A stretch of DNA of 64,000 bases, from NCBI RefSeq assembly GCF_049537125.1, contig NZ_JBMVQY010000001.1:744001-808000 (forward strand), written 5' to 3'. Below the pieces are notes generated by a model that was not told the DNA's origin, made no database searches, and saw only the letters and a program-made list of their open reading frames with translations. The translations under genes and the position numbers were made by a program. Each line of letters opens with the position of its first letter. Within the stretch, counting starts at the first letter, position 1. Shown here in pieces: positions 44,122 through 55,500 of the stretch. The DNA comes from Limisphaera sp026417315 (lineage in GTDB: Bacteria > Verrucomicrobiota > Verrucomicrobiia > Limisphaerales > Limisphaeraceae).

Positions 44122-45120
44122 ATGTTGAAAAACATGATGCGCGCCATGGTGCTGGAGCAACCCGGTCGGCCCCTGGAACTGCGGCAGGTCCCCCGCCCCC
44201 GGCCCGGTCCCACCGAGGTCGTGGTTCGGGTCCTGGCGTGCGCCGTCTGTCGCACCGATCTGCACGTGGTGGACGGCGAGTTGCCTCATCCCAAACTTCC
44301 CCTGATCCCCGGGCACGAGATTGTGGGCGAGGTGGTGGAGACCGGGGAACGCGTCACCGGGCTGGAGCCGGGCCGGCGCGTGGGCATCCCGTGGCTGGCC
44401 CGGACCTGCGGCAACTGCCCTTATTGTTGCTCGGGCCGGGAGAACCTTTGTGACGAGGCCCGATTCACCGGTTACACCGTGGATGGAGGTTACGCCGAGT
44501 ACGCTTGCGCGGATGCGCGATACTGTTTCCCGCTTTCCCCGGACCTCGATCCGGTCAAATCCGCGCCGTTGCTGTGTGCAGGGCTGATCGGCTACCGCTG
44601 CCTGCGCAAAGCCGGCCCGGCTCGCAATCTCGGCCTCTACGGGTTCGGCGCCGCTGCGCATTTGGTGGCGCAGATCGCCCGGCACGAGGGACGGAGTGTC
44701 TTCGCTTTCACCCGTCCCGGCGACACCGCTGCGCAGGCACTGGCGCTCCGGCTGGGCGCCGTCTGGGCCGGCTCGTCTGACGAGTCGCCGCCCGAGCCCC
44801 TGGACGCCGCCATCGTCTTTGCCCCGGTGGGTGCACTGGTGCCGCGGGCCCTGCGGGCCGTGCGCAAGGGCGGCATCGTGGTCTGCGGCGGCATTCACAT
44901 GTCCGACATCCCCTCCTTTCCCTATCGTGACCTTTGGGAAGAACGTTCCCTTTGCTCGGTGGCCAATCTGACTCGTCGCGATGGCGAAGAGTTTTTTCGG
45001 CTGGTGGCCCAGTGCCCTCTTCAGGTGGAGACCACGGTTCTTCCCCTTGCCGCGGCCAATGAAGCGCTCGACCGACTTCGCTCCGGACGCCTGGTCGGGG
45101 CCGCGGTTCTGGTGCCATGA
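44122..45120 (+). CDS. zinc-dependent alcohol dehydrogenase family protein
   Basis: A 332-residue medium-chain dehydrogenase. The catalytic zinc ligands are Cys in ACAVCRTDLHVVDG and His in IPGHEIVGEVVE. The structural zinc uses the four cysteines of CGNCPYCCSGRENLC. A Rossmann segment LGLYGFGAAAHLVAQIA binds NAD(P). The pattern is close to AdhA/'Zn-dependent alcohol dehydrogenase' rather than to threonine or sorbitol dehydrogenase; substrate unknown. In-frame ATGs at 44122, 44134 and 44137 compete for the start. Its stop overlaps the following methyltransferase start by 4 bases (ATGA), so the two are coupled. Confidence 0.92.
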   Translation: MLKNMMRAMVLEQPGRPLELRQVPRPRPGPTEVVVRVLACAVCRTDLHVVDGELPHPKLPLIPGHEIVGEVVETGERVTGLEPGRRVGIPWLARTCGNCPYCCSGRENLCDEARFTGYTVDGGYAEYACADARYCFPLSPDLDPVKSAPLLCAGLIGYRCLRKAGPARNLGLYGFGAAAHLVAQIARHEGRSVFAFTRPGDTAAQALALRLGAVWAGSSDESPPEPLDAAIVFAPVGALVPRALRAVRKGGIVVCGGIHMSDIPSFPYRDLWEERSLCSVANLTRRDGEEFFRLVAQCPLQVETTVLPLAAANEALDRLRSGRLVGAAVLVP

Positions 45121-46427
45121 GCTCCCCGTCCTCCTCCACAACCCCTCCGGGACAGGATCTCCAGGGGGCCGCGGATTCGGAGACGCCCGTCGCTCGCACA
45201 CCCCGGCTGCGCATCCACCTCAAACCGGCCGCTGAGGAGGCCGTGCGCGCCGGACATCCGTGGGTTTTCGATCAGAGCATTCAGAAGCAGAACCGGCCCG
45301 GGGAACCCGGCGAACTGGCGGCCCTCTACGACCGGAAGAATCGCTTTCTGGCCCTGGGTTTGTTCGATCCGGATTCCCCCCTGCGCGTGCGCGTACTCCA
45401 TGTGGGAAAGCCCGTGCCGGTGCAGCCGGATTGGTGGCGCCAACGGCTGCATCTGGCCCTGCAACGCAGGCAGGGCCGATTCGATTCCGACACCACGGGC
45501 CATCGATGGATCCACGGCGAAAGCGATGGTTGGCCGGGGCTGGTCCTGGACCGCTACAGCGACGTGCTGGTGCTCAAACTTTACACCGCCGCCTGGCTGC
45601 CCTGGTTGGACATGATCGTCTCGTTGATCCGCGAGGCGTTGCAGCCGCGCAGCCTGGTGCTCCGGCTCAGTCGCAACCTCCAGCCATTGGCACACCAGCG
45701 CCGGGGATTGTCCGATGGCCAGGTCCTGTACGGTCCGCCCGTCGATCGACCCGTTCTCTTTCGCGAGCACGGGCTGTGGTTCGAAGCCGACGTGTGCCGG
45801 GGCCAAAAGACCGGCTTTTTCCTCGACCAACGCGACAACCGACAACGGGTTCGCGCTCTGGCCGCCGGCCGGCACATGCTCAACCTGTTCAGCTTTTCCG
45901 GGGCCTTTTCGGTCGCCGCCGCCGCCGGTGGGGCTTGCGCGGCGACCGACCTCGACCTCAGCTCTCCGGCCCTGGAAGCTGCACGCCGACACTTCGCGCT
46001 CAATGCATCCCATCCCGGGGTGCGTCGTTGCCATCATCAAACCATCCAGGCCGACGCCTTCGAATGGCTCCGGCAAGCGCACGGGGCGAAATTCGACCTG
46101 ATCGTGGTGGACCCGCCCGCGCTGGCCCGGCAAGCGGCCGACGTGCAGAACGCGCTGCGCGCTTATCGCCAGCTCGTCCGCGCATCGATTCATCTGCTGC
46201 GCCCCGGGGGAATCCTGGTGGCGGCCTCCTGCACGGCTCATGTCAGGCCCGAGACCTTCTTTGGCCTGGTGCGAGAAGTGGCCGCGCAATCGGGTCGCCG
46301 CTGGAAGGAGCTGGGCACGACCCGGCAGCCCGACGATCATCCGGCAAGCTTTCCCGAGGCGGAGTACCTCAAGTGCATCTACCTGGAGGTGACCGGTCCG
46401 GTCCGGCGAAGGGGTCGTGCGCCGTGA
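45117..46427 (+). CDS. class I SAM-dependent rRNA methyltransferase (RlmI-like)
   Basis: A 436-residue protein with an N-terminal PUA-type RNA-binding domain (LKPAAEEAVRAGHPWVFDQS), a middle domain, and a Rossmann methyltransferase domain. That domain has KTGFFLDQRDNR, the SAM site MLNLFSFSGAFSVAAAAGG, and motif IV FDLIVVDPPALAR. Such proteins (COG1092, RlmI) methylate cytosine-5 of 23S rRNA. The first 25 residues are a disordered Ser/Pro tail. Translation is coupled to the upstream alcohol dehydrogenase (4-base overlap), a pairing with no obvious metabolic logic. Confidence 0.92.
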   Translation: MSSPSSSTTPPGQDLQGAADSETPVARTPRLRIHLKPAAEEAVRAGHPWVFDQSIQKQNRPGEPGELAALYDRKNRFLALGLFDPDSPLRVRVLHVGKPVPVQPDWWRQRLHLALQRRQGRFDSDTTGHRWIHGESDGWPGLVLDRYSDVLVLKLYTAAWLPWLDMIVSLIREALQPRSLVLRLSRNLQPLAHQRRGLSDGQVLYGPPVDRPVLFREHGLWFEADVCRGQKTGFFLDQRDNRQRVRALAAGRHMLNLFSFSGAFSVAAAAGGACAATDLDLSSPALEAARRHFALNASHPGVRRCHHQTIQADAFEWLRQAHGAKFDLIVVDPPALARQAADVQNALRAYRQLVRASIHLLRPGGILVAASCTAHVRPETFFGLVREVAAQSGRRWKELGTTRQPDDHPASFPEAEYLKCIYLEVTGPVRRRGRAP

Positions 46428-46516
46428 GCCTGCTGCCCGGTCCGCGCTCGATGAGGACTGCCGGCAGTGTCAATCTGGGTGGCACTTGCCGCAAGGCTCC
46501 TGCAGGGACACGGCGC

Positions 46517-49500
46517 TCAGGGCAGGATCACCCGATAGAACCGCGGTCCCTGGCTGCGCGGTTCCCGGAACCACAAGCTTTCGCCCGGCGCAACCAGGTC
46601 CGCGACGGTCCGCCATCGGGCCGGCTGCAGGCTGTCGGTGACCTGGAGCTGATACCGGACGCCGGGCAGGGTGACCCAACCGACCTCCACGGCGCCTCCG
46701 TCGCCGGGCACGCGCGCGTCCAGCAGCGGGGGCGTGAAAATCGCGTTGGGCAGTCCGGGCGAAGGTGCTGAAAAGAGCTGGCGCTGCACCGACTGTCCGT
46801 CCGGCAGCGAACCGTACGATTCGTCTGCGCCCATCCCGGGCAGCCGTACGTAATCCACCACTGCCGGCCCACCCGGTTGCTCACGCACCAGGCAAACAAC
46901 CGAGGATTGTCCCAGCCGGAAGTTGGCATGCCAGTGCTCCGCAGTGGTTTCCTGGGCCTCCCCGTCGGCCCACACCACGGGGAATCCATACGCGGGGAGA
47001 ACCGCGCCCGAGGGGAATGGCCAGCGGGTGAGGTTCGTCAGCGAGTCCGAGAGGTACCAACCCTCCAGACTCAACGGCCAGGGCGCGGCGTGATGCAGCT
47101 CGATCCACGGCTCGCGTTCGCCCAGGTTGTCCACCGGACCCCGGGTGTTCCACACGGACACCTCGTTCAGGACGAGTGGCGGGAATGCAGGCAGAGAGCG
47201 GGCGATGGAGTTCGGACGCCCCGGCGTGCTCGGTTCGGCCACGAGCTGCAGCTCCAGTTCCATGCCCCAAACGATGTCGCTGCTGCCGGTACTGACCTGA
47301 TGCACCTGCGCGGCCACTACGTTGCGGCCCCGCCGCAGCAAGGTCGAATCCAGTTCGAAGGTCTCGATCGCGGCATCGCCCACGGTACGCTCGGCCAGCG
47401 TGCCGTGAGTGACCGGCGTCTCGGGACTGAAGCCCACCCGCAGGACCTCCTGCCCGTTCAGGTAGATCACCGCCGCGTCGTCCACGATCACCCGGGCGAT
47501 GAGACGCGTGCCCAGTACGGGTCCGGAGTGATGGAAGGCAGTGCGGAAGTAGAAGGTGGTCGGTCCCAACGTGAGCGGCGTGCTCTTCGGCGCCGGCAAG
47601 GCGGCATTTTCCACGTACAGCAGGCCGGCGCCGACGGGCCACGCGCTGTCGTCGTACTCGGGCCTTCGCCAGGCGTCGCCCAGATCGACGCCCGTTTGAT
47701 TGTACCGCCAGGCCTGCGTGTAGGTGAACAACAGCCAGGGCTGCGCGGGCGAGGGTGGGATCGCTTCCCAGTTGGCCACGGGCCCGTTGTTCTGGGTCGG
47801 GTCGATCAACTGCAGGGAAGCACCGCCGCCGTTGGCCGCCTGCGGCCACGGGAGCGCCGCTTCGTACCGCACTTCGTTCAGAATCTGCAGCGGGCCGGAC
47901 GGTGGACGGCGCACGAGTCGCAGGTGATCGCCGGCCGTGCCCAGTGTGCCCGTCCACGTGCCGGCCACCGGAAGGGCCGTGCCGTAGAACTGCTCAAACG
48001 CCGGGCGGTTTCGGACCACCACGGCGCGCTGTCCGGGGCCCAACTGCATGCCCGCGGGGAACTGGAAGACCAGGTTGCTTCCCGTCAGCAACACCTGCTC
48101 CAGCGGTTCCCAAGTGCGGGACGAATTGTTCATCACTTCGATGAATTCGGTCCCCGGCTGGGCCGGCCGGTAATGGATTTCGCTGATGACCAGGTGAGGC
48201 TGGACCTCGACCTGCAACTGCCATTGCTGGGTGGCCGTCAGCAGCCCCGGTCCGTCGTCCTGAACCCGCAGCGTCAGCACCAGGTTCGTGGCGCCAAAGT
48301 CGGCCGGAACGGTCCAGGTCAACCAGCCCGACACCGGATCCAGTGCCATCCCGGGCGGGGGTGGCGAGACCAGATCGAACCAGAACTGCTGCGGCGGCAG
48401 GTCATCGTCCTCGGCGATGGCGCGCACGGCCACGGACCGGCCCTCGCCAACCTTCAACGGCGGCAGGGGGAGCAACCGCGGCGGCTGATTGACCTCGTTG
48501 ACCCAAACGGCGAACGTGCGAGCCGAACTGTCCTGCGGCGGCAGGGTCTCCGTGGCACGTACAATGAAGACGTGATTGGCCGGGCCGTCGGCTTCCGTGG
48601 TGGGCCAAAGGATTCGACCCGTGATCGGATCGATGGTGGCCCCCGGCGGTGCCAGATCCAGGCTGAACCGCAAGGGACTCGGCGGTTCATCCGGGTCATA
48701 CGCGGCAACCGTGAAGTCGAAGACCTGCCCCTCGTCCACCTGCAGGGCGGGAATGAACGGAATCACCGGCGGATTGGGCACGTCCACCACGCGCACGGTG
48801 AAGCTGCGCGTGGCGCTCAAGGGCGGCGTTCCATCATCTTCCACGCGCACGGTGACACGGAAGCTCTGGCCTCCCGTGGTCAGACCCGGCTCCCAGCTCA
48901 GGCGTCCCTCCGCGGTCACCGCCATGCCCTCGGGGCCTTCCGCCAGCGAAAACGTCAGCCGCTGCGGCGGCAAATCGGGGTCCAACGCCTCCAACTGCAG
49001 CACCCACAAGGTCCCCTCGTCCACCACGGCATCCGCCACCGGTGGAAGGACCGGCGCCGCGTTCACTTCCCGCACGGTGATCCGCACGGGGAGCGCGGCG
49101 GTCCGGGGTGGCGTGCCATTGTCGACGGCCAACACCGTGAACGTGTGGACGGCCGGACCATCCGCCTCGTCCGGCGTCCAGCGGAATTGCCCGGTGACGG
49201 GATCCAAACTTGCCGTCGCCGGGGCATCTCCACCCAGCTGATAAGTTATGGTTTGACCGGAGTCCGAATCTCGAGCCACCACGGTGAAGGTCAGCAGACC
49301 GCCCTCGTCGACGGTCAGCTCTGGCAGCGGATCGAAGACGGGTGGACGGTTTCCTCCGGCCAGCTCATTGGGCGCACCCGGCGTGGGCCGGGTCAGCTCG
49401 TACAAGGGCAGGTCCGCGCCGTCCGGAAATCGGCCCTGACTCACATCGTCCTGTTGGGGACCGAAGGTGAACCCGTCGACCAACGTGCCGTCCGGAGCAA

Positions 49501-52500
49501 ACAAGCCGAGGGCTTCGCCGGACCTGCTCAAGCGGAAGTTCGCGTGCAACGGCCCACCCGGTTGCGTTTGACCGGTTTCCTCGTCCGCCCAAACCAACAG
49601 GAAGCCGCCGGGCGGAATGCGCGTGCCGGCGGGGATGCGATACTTTGTCGGACTTTCCAGGTCGTCCGTGAGATAGTAACCGGACAAATCCACCTCGTTG
49701 GTGCCGGCGTTGTACAACTCCAGCCAGTCGTCGTAGTCCCCGTCGGCCGGATCGGGCACGGAACGAACGTTGCTGGCCATGAATTCGTTGATCCGCACGG
49801 TGACGGGCGGCATCTCGGGATTGTTGGGCTGTCCGGCCGTCGTGTGGACGAACGGCCGGCGCTGTCGGGGCTCGCCATCGGGATAACTGCCAAAGGATCG
49901 ACCCGAGGTCAGCTGCTCGTATTCCAGGTAGTCCACCACGGCCGGGGTCTGGGCCGTACCCTGACGTCGCGTCAGCGCAACCGCGCCGGATCCGGGCGTG
50001 AGACGGAAGCTGGCGTGCAGTTCGTTGGACCGGCTCTGCTGGGGTTGGCCGTCACACCAAATCAGCAGGAACCCGCGCGGTGGGACGACCGTGCCCGTCG
50101 GGAAGGTCCAGAGGGTGAGGTTCGTGTACGTGTGGGTGAGGAAGTATCCGCTCAAATCCACGGGTTGGTCTCCCGCGTTGTAGAGTTCCACCCATGGATC
50201 CCGCTCGCCCGCACCATCGGCCGGACCGTTTACGTTTTCCGGCATGACCTCGTTGATCCAAATGGGCGGGAAGGGTGCCAGCGTCTCTGCCACGGCGTTG
50301 GCGCGGCCCGGGGTGGTTCGGTTCGGGTGATTCGTCGGGGTGGCCGCCCAGTTACCGACCCGCCAACTGCCCTGGGCGGGGTCGATGAGTTGCAAGGAGG
50401 AGCCCAGACCGGCGGCGTTGGTGGGCCACGGCAACCGTGGCCAGTACCGCACATCCGTGACGAGCTCTTCCGTCCCGGGAAGGGCCCCCGGTCGCACCAG
50501 GGCGATCCGTTCGCCCTCATCCGCCAGCCCGCCGGGATAGACATCAAAAATCGGAACGCCGCCCCCGTACACCGCCTCGAAGGCCGTTCGATTCGCCACC
50601 AACACCCAGTAGGCCCCGGGCTGCATTACGGACCCGGCAGGGAAAGTGTAATTCAACCCTCGCAGACGATATCCGCTCAGATCGAAACTGGTCGTCGTTG
50701 AACGGTTGAACAATTCGAGGAAACTGGAGGCAGCCTCCGCGGCGGCCGGCTGGTAATGGATCTCGTTGATGACCACGTAGTCCTCGGGTCGGGGAATGGC
50801 TCCGAGGTAATACACCGTGATGCTGGTCTGGGCCCCCGGCACCGGATTGCCCAGGCGGTCGCGCCCCACGAACTGCAGCACGTTCGTCAGCCCGGTCAAC
50901 GGCACCTGGATCCGGAACGTGCGTACCCCCGTCCAGGTGACCGGATAGGGAATCCCGTTGACCTCAATGGTCGCCACAGCAATGGGCGCCGTGCCATCCA
51001 GGGTCACGGCCGGAATGCTGGACGTGAAGTTGTTACCGCCGTTGGAGGTGATGGCGAAGGTGGGAGTGTCGGCGGCGTTCAACTGGCTCTGAATGTAACT
51101 TCGCCGGGCATTGATCCAGGAAGTGATGACCGAAGGATGCGAAAGCCCGGTGACGCCGTTCTTCAAAAGGATCGAACGCCGTGCATCGATCTGGGGTTGG
51201 AACCGTTCCGGCCGGAAGGGCCCGTTGATCGTGTCCTGGTAGGCCCGCCAGTTCATCCGCAGGAACGTGGCGTTGGCATAGGCCCGGTTCATCGTGTTGT
51301 CCTGACCTCCGCGCAGGGCGGTGGTGCTGGAATCCCCCAGGCCGAAGGTGAAATCAATGTCCCAGGGAATCAGCACCCACCTCCCTCCCGCGGGCCGGTA
51401 CAGGTACATGTTTTGCCCGACGCGGTAGGTCCAGGCGTCCCAGTTGCCCATGGCAAAATCGAAGCAAAGCACGCGCATCCACTGCTCCATGTCCGCCAGG
51501 TTCAACACGCCGGAGACATAATTCGGAGAGGTGTCATTCAGGGCGGTCACCAGGTCGAAGAACTGGCGGTAATTGTTGGCATCGCCATCCCGGGTGCGCC
51601 GCTGCCAGTTCCACCGGTACCGGGCCAGCTTGTACTGGTTGTCCACGGTGACGAACCGCTCGATCGTGGCGCTGGTGGCGTTGAAATCCCGATTGTTGTC
51701 CTGGAACTCGAACCAGACGGCGATCTTGTACAGGTCGCCCGTGTTGTCGGCAGGGAACCACAGTTCCGCATAATCGTGGTTCGGTTCCTCCAGATCCTCC
51801 ATGATGTCGGGGCGGAACAGGCTGCCGTTGAAATAGAGCCGCATGTAATGGGCGTGCAGGTAGGGGATGCCGAGTTGCTGGGCATACCAGGCGGCCAGTT
51901 GACTGCGGATTCCGGTGGCTTCCGAACCTCCGTTGCCCGTGGAGGCAAACACACGGCGCAAGGCCCCCAACAGGGGCTCGTCCGCCGGGGTTTGGGCGGT
52001 GATGTCGCCGCGGCCGGCATGGTAGGGACTGCCCTTGTCGCGGAAGCCGGTGTTGTAAATGACCCGGTGGTTTCCATAAACCAGCGTGCTGTCGCGCCAG
52101 GTGTTGTCGAGTCCGTTCGTCCGAGCCGAGGCGGTCGCGGAGGTAAACCACAGGTGATAGTGGGCGAAGGTGCCGAAGGGGACAGGATCGCCCCAGCGAA
52201 TCAGGCATTCCTCCTGGGGCGCGCGGGCCGGGAAGGTGGAGGAGGCACCCGCCAGGTCGGTGGCGACAATCCGAAAGGCCAGGAGGGTACCGGCGCTGCG
52301 GCCGGCCAGTTGCGCCGTGTAAATGCCATCCCCGGCCACCTCGTCCCCTTGCGTGCCGTTGTCCACCATCGTCACCGTGGTCAGCGAGGAGGAAGGATCG
52401 ATGCGATACCGCAGCCGCACCAGGGACACCCCGTCCGGATCCGAAACACGACAGGTCACTTTGACGATCTGGTTGGCCTCGGGCAGCGGGGGATCGTGGC

Positions 52501-55500
52501 GCACCTCGTAAATGGCCGGGCCGGCATTGGCCACCCGGCGGCTGTTCGGCAGACCCGGTGTGCCCAGGTTTTTGGGAACGATGAGATCCCCGGCCAGCTC
52601 CAGTCCATTGCCCCGGATGCGGAAGAGGATCTGCGGCGAGCCGGCCAGCCAACGGGCCCGGGCCCGGATCACATTCGTGGTGTTGAGCGTCAGAGCCGTG
52701 GTCAGACTGGTTCGAATCGCGTTGGGACCGGTGTCCATGTCCCCCGTGGCCCGCACATAAAGACAGTTGGCCCCGCTGACGGCCCCTGTGGACACCACCA
52801 GCGAAGTGCTGTGATTGCCACTGAACACCCAGCCCGTACTGCCACTCTCGAAGCCCCCGTTGGCCACGACGTTGCTCTGGCCAAAGCGGAGCACTTCCAC
52901 GTCGTCCACCAGGCACTCTCCATACTCCAGCAGTCCGAGGTAGAGTCGATTGGCGCTGATGCTGGTATTGGCGTGGTCGAACCGGCCGGTGATCGAGAGG
53001 CTCGTCCAGGGCGCCTTGGCCGTTTCATCGCTGTCCGCCCAGTTCGAAGGTAGCATGGGATCGGCGCGAGGGTCGATCAATTCCAGGCTCGATCCGCCGC
53101 CGTCGGAATACAGTCCCCATCGGCCTCCATCGACATAGGCCACCTCGGCCACGGTGATCCAGATGCGGTTGCTGCTCACCTCGCCCGATTGGTTGGTGAT
53201 GACGATCCAATCCGGCTTGGCCAGCGCAAGACGCTCCCCGCCATTGCTGAGTCGGCCGGAGTAATTGCCCACGGTGTTGGCGGCATTCAGTTGCGCATAG
53301 TTGCTCAACAGCCGGTCTCTGTTCCGAGCCACGACGAGGAAGCCACCGGGAGCGATCATCGTCCCGGGCGGCAGGGTGAAATCGATGCCCTGCACGAAGC
53401 GCCAGCCGCTGACGTCCACCGCCTCCGTACCGCGGTTGTGCAGTTCCACGTATTCGTCATCGTCATCCTCGCTGATCGGGTGATACATGATTTCGTTGAT
53501 CACCACCGGCTCGATGCGCCGGGGCCCGTTCGCGGCACCCGGCGTGGGCCAGGCCAACCGCCGCCAGTCCGGCGAACCATCGGGAGAACGGCCCGTGGAG
53601 ACCCCGTTTTCCTGGCCGCCGAAGCGCACCGCATCCAACACCCGCGAGCCGTCCGGGCTGAGCAGATAGATCGTCTCTCCGGCCGCGTTGAGCGCAAAGC
53701 CCAGCTGATTCTGATCCCAACTCCGGTGAGATCCCGGTTCAATGAAGGTCCCATCCGGAATGCGGAACTTGTTCGTCCAGGGATCGTCCGTGAGGACCAA
53801 CCCGGAAAGGTCCACCCTCTGGTTCGAGCGGTTGTACAGCTCGATGAAGTCCAGCTGCGGATCATCCGTGTGGGCCAGGAACTCGTTGATCACCACGCTT
53901 TTCTGGGGCAGGGGCACAATCGGATCCAGTTCACCGGGCGATCCGCCCCGCAGTTCGCTCGCTGCCCACGCACGGACGTCGTTCTCACCATAGCTGGGCC
54001 GGGCCAGCACCAACGAATGCCCCGCTCCGTCGGCTGCGGCCGGCCAGGGCGGCTCATCGGAATACTCCACCGCCAGCCGAATCGCACCGGCATTGTTGAA
54101 CAAGACCACGCGGCCTCCGTCATTGGGCAGGTTGCCCGTGTAGGGCCCCAGCACGTTGGTGATTCCATACACGGCCCGGATGTCATCGGGACTGGCCGCA
54201 ATCACCACCGTCTCGCCGGCTTGCAACACGAACCCATCGGGGAACCGGTACTCGATGTCGCCTCCGATACGCCAACCGGTCAGTTCCTCGAAGATCGAAC
54301 GGGCGTTGTGGATTTCAATGAACTCCAGGTTCCGTCCGTCCGTCCGCGGCGCGGGATGATACATGATCTCGCTGAAGATCAGGCCCGTGGTCCGGCTGGA
54401 GGGGCCCACCGGTTCGCGCTCGAGTTTGGTCGTACCGGTGACCTGGCTCCGCGTGGGGCCGAAGTCACGAAATCTGGCCAGGGCCACCGCGTTGGTGGCG
54501 TCGCTGCACACGGCAAACCCCACGTACAACCGATTGGAAAGGCCCGACAGGGTGGCCGTGCCCAACTGCGTCCAGGTTTGGCCGTCCAGGGAAGCAAACC
54601 CGGTCAACGTGCTGCCGCTCCGTCGCAACCGCAACCACGTGTAGGGGTAATTCACCGCAACCCCGCTGCGTGGCGAGCTGAGGATGGCCGTGCTGCCATT
54701 GGTAAGGCGGGCTTGGAAGAAACATCCCAGCTGGACCGAGCCCGCGAAGGCCGCGGCGAACCGTGCCGACGCTTCCAGCGTCTCGCGGGCCATGAGGCCC
54801 GCCCGGACAAACGGATCCGGCACCGTCAGGCCCGCCACGCGCACTTCCAGATCGAAATCGCCGGTTCGTTCCTGCCAGCCGAAGTGGAATTGATCTGATG
54901 CACCGCCAATGGTGCTCCCACTGCCGCTGACGTCCACCCCGCCCGGCACGCTCACCGTGTTGCCGGGCAAGGCAGGGTTGCCAATGTTCTGCGGGACGAA
55001 CTCATAGGCCGTGAATTGCACTTGCGATCCGGGCGGCAGCGGATTGGGCGTGGCCGCCTGGTCGAAAAGGTTGCTGACCGTCAGGGTGTAGGTCTCCCCA
55101 TACGCGAGCTCGGTGGTGATCAGCAGGATTTGACTGGCATCGGCACCGTACTGCGCCGCCACCACCCCACGGCCGCGGTCCAAACGGTAGTTGGCCGGGT
55201 TGGTCGCCCCGGGTGCCGCCATCGGTTCGCTGAACCAGACTCGCACCTGGGTGCGCCCTTCGTTGCGGGCGGCCAGGAGTTGGGGCGGAATGGTGTCCGG
55301 TGTGACCGTGAGCACGGCCACCGCACTGGTGACGCTGCCCTGACTGTTCGTGGCAATCACCCGGAACTGCGCCCCGTGGTCGGTCAACCGAACCGGTCCG
55401 TACTCCAGCACCGGCCCGGTGGCGCCGGGCAGGTCCACGAAGTTTCGTTGCCACCGGTAGCTGACCATTTCGGGATTCACCAGTTGCACGACGAAGACAG

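Noticed and set aside
46457..46468. Palindrome ACTGCCGGCAGT between convergent genes
   Set aside because: Perfect but only 12 bases with no T-tract; may be chance in GC-rich DNA.
46877..50701. A 1274-codon plus-strand frame and a similar one at 50756-53053
   Set aside because: Both are opposite-strand shadows of the giant gene, with arginine/histidine/glycine-rich composition and no motifs.
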